A stretch of 64,000 nucleotides of DNA, taken from Anisus vortex (taxonomy: Eukaryota; Mollusca; Gastropoda; Planorbidae). Position numbers and translations under genes: made by a program. Location: positions 18,984,598-19,048,597 of the forward strand of contig OX421508.1 in assembly GCA_949126835.1 (NCBI GenBank). Reading direction: 5' to 3'. Each line of letters starts with the position of its first letter. Position 1 is the stretch's first letter. Of the stretch, positions 14,201 through 26,200 are shown piece by piece. Under the pieces are notes generated by a model. It was given only the letters and a program-made list of their open reading frames with translations. It had not been told where the DNA came from and searched no databases.

Positions 14201-17200
14201 GGGAAGGGGAAAGGTCCGGGGGGTCCGGGGCGGGGGAAGGGGAAGGGTCCGGGGGATAAGGGTAAGGGTCCGGGGGGTCCGGGGCGGGGGAAGGGGAAAG
14301 GTCCGGGGGGATAAAAGTAAGGGTCCGGGGGGTCCGGGGCGGGGGAAGGGTCCAAGGGGATAAGGGTAAGGGTCCGGGGGGTCCGGGTTGGGGGAAGTGG
14401 AAGGGTCCGGGGGGATAAGGGGAAGGGTCCTGGGGGTCCGGGGGAAGGGGAAGGGGCCGGGGGGAAGTGGAAGGGGCCGGGGGGAAGGAGTCCGGGGGGA
14501 AGGTGAAGGGGTCCGGGGGGAAGGGGAAGGGTCCGGGGGGGATATTTTTTATTAAGCACCTAGGTATTTGAAGCTTCTTATTGTTTCCAAACTCTGCCCA
14601 CCAATCTTAATCTGCGTGGTGATGCGCTGGTGTTACTAGTCATTGATTTACTAGTCATTGATTAGTTGTTTTTTGGCACTGATTTGCATACCATATGATG
14701 AGGAAGTTTTGTCCAGTCGTTCCAGATTAGCTAATTCTTCCTCACTCCCGGCAAGTCCATCTATAATCTATATCATCTGCAAATCGAAGGTTGGTGATCC
14801 TTCTGCCATTTATGTCGCTTCGTGATCCTCTAGTGACTAGTGCATCGGACATGATTCTCTCCAAGAAGATGTAAAAAAAAGTGGGGCGGGGGAGGAGGGC
14901 CCAGAAAAAATCTCGTACCGGCATCTTTTTTTTCTCTCGAGGGCCCTGCCGGCTACACCACTGAATCACTTTCTTACTGACCTTATTATTTTTTCATATT
15001 CATATATCATGGTTTTCTTTTATAAGCACTCTATAATTTTATTTTTTATTTGTAAAAATTCCCAAATAATTTCTTACGTCATTTCTAAATCCCTTGTGTC
15101 TTGTCTAACTTTGTAAGTGAACTATTCCGTTGTTTCCCGGCGTACTCAAGTTTCAAAGAACATCGTATCAAATTGACGCTTAAGATGACTTTAGACGTGT
15201 TTTAATTACATACAATTTTGACATTTAATTCAACACTTGTTTTTTACGTTACAGCACGTGATCACTTCATTCGACTATGGTTTCTTCCATCTGCACGAGC
15301 GAGCCGGCAGCAAGACAGATTTCATTACCGCTCTCCTGGCTTCGGTAAGCCAAAGTTTAGTTTAAATTTTACACTACCTATTCTTTTAAAATGGAGATTT
15401 AAACTCCACTGTATTTGTGGAAGTATTGGGCTAACGACAGCGCTTTGCAATGGCACTCAGAAGGTTTGAGGCTCAAATCCAGGTAAAAACACCTAGATTT
15501 TCACCCGAATCAGGAGGGTACCATCAAGTCTACCCAACTCCGTGGAGACTAAAAAAGGGTGAGAATTGTGCTGGCCACATGATTTCTTGTAAACCATGGC
15601 CACGGAAACAAATGAACGCTGCTTCACTTTTAGTCATTGTTAACAACTTTTAAAAGGGATGCTTTAATTACGTTACTGACATTGTTTTGGGAAAGTAATT
15701 AAGGAGGCTTGGCTATTTGTGCTGGTCACGCTATCACCCATGTACGTGTGGCCATGGAAACTGGTGACCGCTGCTTCCCTAGCGCTATGGGCCAACACGG
15801 TCTGAAAGCCAACACGGTCTGAAAGCCAACACGGTCTGAAAGCCAACACGGTCTGAAAGCCAACACGGTCTGAAAGCCAACACGGTCTGAAAGCGAACAC
15901 GGTCTGAAAGCGAACACGGTCTGAAAGCGAACACGGTCTGAAAGCGAACACGGTCTGAAAGCGACACATAGACTATCCCCTTGTTTACCTTTTATCTTAA
16001 ATATTTTTTCTGGGGCATTTTAGAAATAAGTTCTTCTTAGAGCTAACAGCACAGTGAAGTTGAATCCTTTACAAAGTCTAACAAAACATTCTTCTGAGTG
16101 GTTAAATTGTGAGTTTCTAAAAAAAACAGGGCAACGCTAATGTGAAGAATGCTGGTCCCTATCAAAACTACACCGAGTCCTACAGTATCGTCACAGAGGA
16201 CATTGGCAGCCACAACATACAATACCTGACGGTACGGTAATGTTTAAGCTGTTTGGATCTCGCTCCAGTTTGTTGGTTTGTTTGTAATTGTTCAGTTATG
16301 GGAGTCGGACCGTGGATGGGTTAACGGGTGACATTTATAACAAAGATTAATAAATAGGACTACCTAATGGCTCGCTTGTAAATATACGCTTGTGTGTATG
16401 TTGTTTTTCTTTAGTATTTCTCAGTATTCGTCATCTCAACATATAGGCCTACAAGTTTACAATTATCTCATAATTTACAGTTTTGCCTTAATGTATCTGC
16501 TACGATGATATAAAAGTAATATTCTTAGCCTGAAAAGAAACATAATTCAATCTTTAAATATCCTAAGAGCCAAATAACCGTATTCCTACGCGCGTTCTCA
16601 TTTTAATGACGTGGCATTTGAACATGGAATGGGTTGCATGGATTGCTCAGGGAAACCAACAACTTTAAATCATTTAAAAAATAGTCTTATCAAATGGCGT
16701 AGTGAACTTCAAACCATTAAAAATCGTTATAATATGCTCCCTAAAAGAAACGTTATCAATGATAAGTTACCTTGTTTGTTGTTCAAGGTTAAATGCACTC
16801 TGAGCTTACATTATGTTTGTTGGCAGCGCTATACACATATAATTATTGTTTTTATGACGTGATATTTACAAACTTGCACACACACAAAAATATATTTTCC
16901 ACTTTCCAAACAGTTTGGTGCGGAGACTATGTTGGTCGAGAAAGGCAGTCAGCAGCTGCTGCTAGTGCTGCTGCCCATCAGCGAAGTGGTCACCAGCATC
17001 CACTGGAGCACCATGGAGCTCCCAGCAGATTGCCCCTCCAACCTCAGCACCCTGCTACCCCAGTACGGCGCCAACTTAAAGACGGCTGTCACCGATTATG
17101 CCAAGACGTTCAATGGCCCCGCAGATGGTAACGTTTTTCATTAAAAAGAGACACTTTTCTAGCTATGTGTATGGATTGGCAAAATGTACATCTATATTTA

Positions 17201-20200
17201 TGCAGTTTGTGTGGAATCAGATTCCCATTGGTTAATTGGAAGACACGTGACCTTATTGCCTTAAATGATTTTACTTTTGCGATCTTGCGTTCTCCATGTG
17301 TGGTTAACTGAGTGGTTAGCGTCCCGAACTGCCATGCGGGTGAACTGGGTTTTTTTTCCCTACTGAAAACGGATTTTTTTCTTGTAGCTTATATAAAAGC
17401 ATAGCATATGTTTGGAAACCTCATACAATAACACTGACCCATAACATTTTCTTTTTCGAGAGAAAGTAAGTATTTACATCAAATTAAAAAACGTTTTTAT
17501 TCACATCTACATTTGTTTTAATTCAACAATATGAAAATCTATTTAGGGGACGTCCATTAATTACGTCAACAAAATAGGGGGGAGGGGGGTCTGAAAAAGT
17601 TTGACAATTGTTGACAAGGGGGAGGGGGGGAGGTCAAGAAAAGTTGACGTCAACAATGTTACTTTTTAAAAATAAATAATGATACAAATTTATTACAAAA
17701 TTCTAGGCTACATTTGTCATGTGCCACTTACATAGCAGACATAATATATAAACATGCATGGCTTTACGTTAATACAAATTATATTAATTAAAATTACGGA
17801 CGCTACATTTGACATGTCCTTTTTGTGTTCATCTTGTTAGTTTGTAGATCTATGTATGAGTGGAAAGTGGAAACTAATGCAATTGTTAGCACGGCAAAAT
17901 GACCAACAAATTGTAAAAAACTTCACCTTCTCTGTAGTCTAGCGAGCCATTGTGACTGGAATAACAAAAGAACATAAACACACCAACAAACATTCTGCAG
18001 AGTACGTTCAGAAACAGAAACCCAGTTTTATGCCGCTCAGAAGGCCTACATCTAAATTAGGCGCCGCTCTTTTATTGAGTCCTGAAAGGACTATGAACAC
18101 CGTCCGAGAGTCGACTGCTTTAATTCAACGCCCATGGTTGAGTCTTTTCCAAGTTCCAACCCTTGAAACCATGTTTGGATAAGCGTTAGCAGGCCATCCA
18201 CTCCGACATGGAAAGATATGAGTAGGCAGGCGTTGTCCTACAAGGCCGTCGCTTGTTGGGTCGGCTTGCTCTGTTCGGATTCCCCTTTTACGAACGTACA
18301 TTTGCTCGAGCCATCCATGGCTTGCCTCGTATTCCTGTAATGTGGGCTGACGGTGTGTTGGCCGAGCGGATTTTGTCTGACATGGAGATGTCATCCCCTC
18401 AAGGCCACCTTTGAAAGCAGCCGTCTTTACAGGACGTTTGGTATACCTTTCCGTACGTCGCATCAGCCCCCACCCTGGAGTCGTCAGAAATTGGACAGTG
18501 AGGTAGGCCTACCTCACATGCCCCCTCTAATGGAAGAACAGAACAAGCCGATTAATCCCCTGACTTGCAGCTCGGGATACCACGCCTCTCTCCGTCACTT
18601 ACAGAGATGGGAGTGGAAGTATCTCGGCGACCGCTTGTCCCATGCATTAGCTCACTGGTCAGACTCGGGGAACCAAGTTAAAAGGTCTCAAAAAAAATAA
18701 AATCGGACGAGCCCGTCTTGTGTCCACGGCATAACGTTTAGCGTTGAGCTCAGCTCTGTCCGGACCCGCTGCTGGAGCTCTCCCCCATGCGTTCACCCGC
18801 TGGTGTATTCTTAATGGGAACGTATCGGCGGTTTACACACTTCGCCAGCTTTGGGGCTCATAGGTACAGAAGTGAAATTAGGCGCCAGAGACTGGCGTTC
18901 GTTATATATACCATGTAAGCGATAGCTGGGATTGGCAATAGAACTAAAAACAACAATAGGCCCTCTCAGAGACTATGTTTGAATTGCATTGAATGAAGTG
19001 TATTGTGTGAATCCAACATGGTTATTTTAAAATATTTCCTTCAGAAAAATAATTCGTGGCCCATGAAGTCCAAAATACTTAGCCTACCATTCCTTTTAAC
19101 ATCCCTAATTCTGATATATAAACTAATATATATTTGTTGACACGTTATAATGGGTGAAACATTAAAATTTGGTGATTATGCTAAATATAGTAATTTTTAG
19201 TTTTAATTTCTAATTTTGTAAAAAAAAAATTTATGAGATAAAAATGTATTAGTAGGCCTATAGTGGCGTAGCCAGATTGCAAGGTGTGGGTGGCAAATAG
19301 TGCAAGGTAGGAGCGGTAGGGGCAAGGAAGCCAACTACCGTGTGTGTAATCATATAATGTGTGTGTGTGGGGAGGGGGGCAATAATGCAAGAAGGAATAG
19401 TGAGCATATGCTTAAAATAGAAGGTTAATTTACAACGAATCACTGTAAATTTGGCAACGGTATTTTCGTCAACGGTATTTTCGGCAAGGTAATTTTGGCA
19501 AAGGTAAATTTGGAATAGGTAAATTCGGCAAAACTAGCAAAGCAGTAAAATTGGCAACGGTAAAATTGGCAATCATATAATATCCACTGTTTTTATTAAA
19601 AGCATTGATAGGACTACAATCTATTCCATGTATCGGCAACCTATGGAATGCGTGCCATCCTTGGCACGCCAAACGGTTTTAAATGGCACATGAAAGACCA
19701 CCAAAATGGTGAAAAGAGCAGGGAAACATTAAGGCACACTTTGGCACGTAATTTAATATAACGTCCTCTAATGATCAAAAACGAAAATTTTAAATAGGAG
19801 CCAAATGTACCCTCCCCCCCCAGCCCACCGCACCCCACCCCCAAAAGTGGCCAAAGGTGGTATGTGTGTAAGGTAGCCCAACTGACGATCACTTGGAGTT
19901 CTGTTTAGATCTTTACGCATCAATGCATTCCCTTATCTCCAAAACGTCCCTATAAACTTCCTCCGTTTATAGCACTTTGGCGAGATTACGTAACTCTGAC
20001 TACTTGACCTACACCATGATACTGGTAGTGTTTGCAAGAGCAGACGTAGAATGCCCCCCTTCCCTCCCGCCCCCGATATATAAAGCATACAAATTAAATA
20101 ACAAAAAATAGTTAATTAGTTCGTTTGACTAAAAATTAAATTTAAGAAAAACGGAATAAAACCACCTTTTTTTTTTAAAACCATTTACGTTATTTAACTA

Positions 20201-23200
20201 ATGCATAAAAAGGAACATTTAAATAGACGCCAAATGTAACCCCCCCCCCCTTGTCTATAGCACAAGGAAACAAGGCAAAGCAATGTTACATAATGTAGAT
20301 TAGTTGCCATCCCCTCTTCTAATTTAAACACCAGAATGAGACTCGCCGTGTTAACAAAAGCAAACTCTAGCCCCTCCCTCCCCCGTCTCACCACCCCGTC
20401 TCCCCACCCTCGTCTCCCCAACCCCGTCTCCCCACCAATTAAAGTGTTAGTGACCAGCTTGGTAGCGCCAGGCTAAGCACTGTATAAGCAGTGAAAACTA
20501 AAAGAGGTTGGGGGGGGGGTATTCGTTTAAATTCCTTTTTAATCCCAGAACATTGTTGTTATTAGTAAAACAAATCAGTATTTCTATCAAAACATTGATA
20601 ATGATATTGGATTTCATTTTATTATAACAATTTTGAAAAAAATAATTTAGTTATTTACTTTTCTTATACATTTAAATTATATTACAAACGAGAGTTGTAA
20701 ATAAAACATTTAAATTGTATAAAAGTACTTTCAATGTTTAAACCAATTTACTTAGGCTATAAGGCACATTTAGCTACAAATATCTTGTAAGTTATCGAGG
20801 TTTCTATGTCAAATATAGCCAACTATTATGTATTGTTGTAGGCCTATATGTCTAAGTAATGTATACTTGTATCGTTATAACATAGAAGGTACAAGGTTTA
20901 AAACTACAAAGACAAAAGTTAACCTACTGATTGACGGCAAATAGCCGACTGCAATGGAATGAGATAAAATGTTTTATGGTGGCCATGTGTTCCCCCCCCC
21001 CCCACACACACACACACTCAACAACCCGTGTTGAGAGAATAGGCCTATAGGTCAGCAAAGTAATTCCTTAACTCTCCCTGACGTAACCGGTCAAGAAAAT
21101 TCGTGTATCTCGGGAGAGGGGAATAAGGACTGTGTTCGTTTTTGATAGATATATAAAGTAGGAGGGTTGTAATGTGTTTGCAATTTTTCCCGTACGATCT
21201 AAACAAACCTGGGCTCATTCGTAAAGGACTTAGTATGGTCGTGCCTGAAAGGAGAGTCTGGTCCGGGGCGGGAGGGGAGGGGGCACTCTACGTTTGCTCT
21301 TGTTTACACAACCAGCATCATACGGTGTAGGGGTGGCGGTCAGGTAGTCAGAGTTACGTAATATCGTGGGGGAGACAAACGTATGCTTTGATGCCTAAAG
21401 TCAATTTGGCTACCTTACACACATAGGCGTACCTTTACATTTGCCGAGGCGTAACTTGAAGGGGGGGGGAAGAAACGCCAGGGCTGGGGAAGGGGTACAT
21501 TTGGCGCCTATTTAAAATGTTAGTCTTTGATCATTAGATGACGTTCAATTAAATAACGTGCCAAATTGCTCCTTAATGTTATCATGCTCTTTTCACCATT
21601 TTGGTGGTCTTTCATGTGCCATTTAAAAACACTCTGTGTGCCAAGTATGGCACGCATTGCATAGGTTGCCTATCCATGGACTAGAGTGTAGTCTAACCAA
21701 TACTTTTAATAAAAACAGTGGATATTATATGATTGCCAATTTTACCGTTGCCAATTTTACCGCTTTGCGTGTTTTGACGAATTTACCTATTCCGAAATTA
21801 CCTTTGCCAAAATCACCTTGCCTTAAATACCGGTTCCGAATTTACCATTGCCAAATTTACCGAGCACCTTTACAACTGGTGCACAATGTCCCCCTAAACT
21901 ATTTAACAATTAACATTGCACTAAACGCTCATTAGTGAAACGTACAATCAGAAAGTATTCAATATTTCTATATGAAAAGAACAATAGTAAATAAAAAGGA
22001 AAGAAATATTGTTAAAATCCTCGGATTGGAAAAACAAATTGGGAGGGGCGATGGGGGATAGTAAGCATGTCACACCCCTTTCGTGGCAAGCGCCTATGAG
22101 AGTTCTATACTAGTCAATATAAAATCTTTAAAACAAGTTTTAAAATGTATTACAATTAATTATAGTAAATATCTAGACCTTTCCGTTATAAAGCCAGCGT
22201 TTAATTTTGTTTTACTTGTTATAGGGGGGGGGGGGGGTAACGAATTGTTGACGTAATTATATCAGGGGGGATGTGGCGTTTTGGGAGAAGATTAACGTCA
22301 CACGCAACTAAGAAAGGTCTTAGATGTAATCAGCTCTTATAAGATACTATAATCATATCATATGTACGTACAAACCACTGACACTATGTGCCACTATTGA
22401 ATGTCTGATTGGAGTAAGAATGTGTCTTTCCTTTCTATCTCCTATAATATTTAAGATTAAAGTATTTAGCTTGTATTGAATTTTATTTACATATATGTAT
22501 ACGTTCTGCATGCTTATCAGTATATTACTTATTGTTATACGATTAGTCATTGATATTAGTTCCCATTCATGTATATATTATAAATGTTGTAGCACGTGTG
22601 TGTTCCTCCCCCCCTCCCCGCCCCACGCCCTCGGAACAAGGCCAGGGTCATCCTGACGCAACCAAGCTAAGACCCCCCCACCCCACAGTCTCTTCGACCA
22701 GATCACAGGAAATTAACATCTCAATGACGGTTCTTCCCCTGGTCAGAGAATAGGGAACTTGGAATCTTTGATGCAGGACCCCGACGGACAAGAGAGAAAC
22801 TCTGACCAACAACACAGGGCCTTCGAAGTTTCCCTACCGCCGCGTCTTCCCCCCCTCCCCCCGAGCACCCCCTCCCCACTACCGTTTGGTACTTATTTTC
22901 ACATGCCAATCAATCAAATGTCGAATTGAAGAGACATGTTGACCAATCGGATACGCTATCTATGGGTCAATCTTACCCCTGCCCCTCCCCCCTCATTACA
23001 ATCACGTGGGGGGTTGCAACCTAACTTGTTGTTTAACATGTAACATGTAATGTAAGTTAGTTTTAGGTCAGTCTGGCTTAAGGAGTCTCGAGGGTTGGAT
23101 GCCCCGAGCTCCAACAGCACCACGCGGTGCTACAGTCTGTTGTAGAGTCCTTGTTAGGACTATCTACTACATATAGTTTAAGCCTATGATTAAACGTACA

Positions 23201-26200
23201 CTCTTTATCACTTGTATTTGGATTGTATGAATTATGTGCTCACGTCATTAATGATTGAATACGGACTTTCACGTGAATAAAATATTTGTTGTTACAATAC
23301 GCCTTGCTTATCGATTGATAGAATACCTGTCGAAAGTCACAAACCTAAATCCTAAAGAAACTGATTGATTTTCTCCCAAAGAATCGCATTTGCTTTTCAA
23401 AAACTTTAGCACTGAATCCAGGTCTCATACATTATGTTTAAACGGTCATCATCTATTGCTAACCAACACACCTCTGTGTGCAGTAGCCATCGATCGTAGT
23501 ATTCGTAAATGAACAATGAACAATGTATATTTTGCACATTATACCATTTATTTTAATAAGTACAAAAAATAGGCAATAATAAAGGCATAGATAAAGACAT
23601 AGCAAGAAAAAGAAAATTATAAAATTGGCAAACAATACCAACAATTTATCGAGACGTTAATTACCTAAAAGTTGGCCTAATACAGATATTAATAATAATA
23701 ATAATCAATTAATTTAAGGTATCAATGCAAAGCTGTCAAAAAAAATCATTGAATGCATTACTTATTTGTGAACTGCTGTATAATTGTAATGAACGATACA
23801 GACAATCACCAAGACTTTAAGTAACTAAATATTGTCACACAATAGGCAGCCAATATATCTGGAACAGACTACTTTTTTTTAACTACAACATCAATCCACG
23901 ATACGCCATACCATCGCCACTGGACGAATTTCTTTTGCACTAAAAAGTCTTCTAGTACAAGTAGTCTAAAAGATTTTTATATTTATGTATTTTTTTCGAT
24001 ATGGGCAAATTGTCTTTTTTTTTTGCTCAAATAAACGTAAGCTAAAATTAAAGGTTGATTTCATGGAGTTATAAAGAAAATTGTGATGTCTTTAGAAAAT
24101 CACACAATGTACTCTAAAGCAGGGGTCGGCAACCAAACGGCACGCGTGCTATACTTGTCGCGCAGAGCGATTTTCAATGGCACGCGAGAGACCTCCAAGA
24201 AGGGTTTTTTATTGATAAAAACAGCAACAACATTTTCCGGTTCTGAATGAGGAAAACTGACTGTTGAAGCCGATGTTTCTGACACATTTCGGTGAGTTGA
24301 ATGTGCATCTACAAGGTCCGCTTGAATGGACTTGCATTGAAACTGGACATATTTAACCGTGAAATCAATTGCAAAATATGTAACTATGTGTACATCCCTA
24401 TGTTAAAGAATATATTAAGATAGATAGTTGGGCTTTTTCAGAAGTACATCGTAGTACTCAAAACGGAGTTTTCTAATCCAAGGCAAGATTTTCAAATTGA
24501 TGGGCTCATTTTTTCACACAACACTAAGCCTAACTGGTTTGATATTACTACAACCTTCTTAGATGTAGATCTTTTTTTAAGTGGAGGAATATTGGTAATT
24601 TTAAAATGGAGCAAGTTGAGTTTTAAATGTTATTAAAATGGGCATACAAATGTGCCCATTTGCGAAACAAATCTGGAAGGAAGCTGCTTAGGAAAGCCAT
24701 CTGGTATTCTCAACTGCAAGGCATTCGATCTTTTTCTTTCAACTTTTGGTTCAACTTACACATGTGAACAGATTTTATCGCACATCAAAGCTATTTTAAG
24801 CATACAAAGAGGTCACCTACACTTGACCGCTCATTATTGATACAGACTAATTACATTTAGGTTCAACGAATTTTTATGCTCATCTTCTTTAAGAAAACAT
24901 AAATATAATTAATTCTAAAACAAATTTATTTGTATAATTAATTTAGAAATATAAGAGACTTATTTACTAGCACTATATTATATAATTTCTGTAATTATTA
25001 ACGTTTAAAATATAAACTCCTTAAATGGACAAACAATTAATGCTGGAAATGTTTATTTTCAACTGTAAACTATTTTAATCCTCTAATAATTAAATCATGT
25101 AGTGAATACCATAATGTTGGATTTATATAAAGAAATAATAATTAGTCAGTAATATTTGTTATATTACAAAATAGACCTTGTTTGGCATCACCATTGAATC
25201 AAATGTAGAAACATGTTTTAATTAAAGGGAGATAATTAACTTGTTCAAAATGAGCTAATATTTCTAATTTTTTTTATTTTATAAAAGAAAATAAATGGCT
25301 TACAATTTATAAATGATCAAACTGTAAAAACTATTTGAAAATAATTACATAAATATTACATGACTAAAGAATTTATAGGCCTATGTATATTTTCAAACAT
25401 TACATTAACTACCCAGTTTGTATGATTAGTACGTATCTATACCGCTTAACATTGATATTACACTATAAACTGGGAAATACATTAAAGAACATCTCAGTAC
25501 AGCTGAGATAAAAAGAAAATTAACATTAGCAGATTAGATACCGTAATATACTCGCGTATAAGTCGCACTTTTTTTTTTCAAATTTTTCTACAAAAAGTAG
25601 GGGTGCAACTTATGCACCTAACACTGTTTTTGAAAAGTTTGAAAAACATCACTACTTTGTCATAAAGTTTCCAACATAACCAGTATAGCTTATTGGAGTT
25701 ATGTAGAATTATTCGGATATGCGTAGGCAAACATTTTTCATTTAGAAAACGTTCGTGGGTGTACATAGTAGGTCTACTATCCTTATATAACTGAAATTGA
25801 AATCGACAAAAATTTAAGGTGTGTTTTATTTTTCATTAGTTGCATGTAAGAGTTGAGAAAAAAAAACTGCTTTTTCTTTGTCGGTCATTACAAAAAATGT
25901 TAATGGTAATTAGGACACGTGTGTATCGCGTCATAAATGCCGGCGCCTCCCAATCTCCAATCTAGGCGACATTGAGCCTAATGACGTACTTTAAAGACTT
26001 TTTGTGTGTAGTGCTTCTATAGGGATAGGAACTTGAGTAGGGAAAGGGGCTTAGATGTAGAAACAGATATCTTACTTTCCCATCTCACTAATGTCTGTAG
26101 GCCTATTCCCTATTGATCGGTATTTTAAAATAAATGAAGCCATGTCTTTATATGACTATGTTTGCCTTATGCACGATAAAACCATTTTTTAAGGAAAGTT

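Noticed and set aside
14040..14290. TAAGGG runs as interstitial telomere
   Set aside because: They are mixed with GTCCGGGG units and never form TTAGGG tandem arrays.
13888..14559. 223-codon proline-rich frame on the minus strand
   Set aside because: A product of the G-rich satellite; no conserved domain and it ends at the LINE relic.
15673..15969. Three overlapping minus-strand frames with FQTVLAFRPC repeats
   Set aside because: A 17-bp repeat is open in all frames; not a protein.
17952..18700. Frames on both strands in a GC-richer block
   Set aside because: No family recognised, and the frames overlap on opposite strands. Kept only as an unexplained region.
22550..22909. Two short frames in C-rich sequence
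   Set aside because: Low complexity, no domain.
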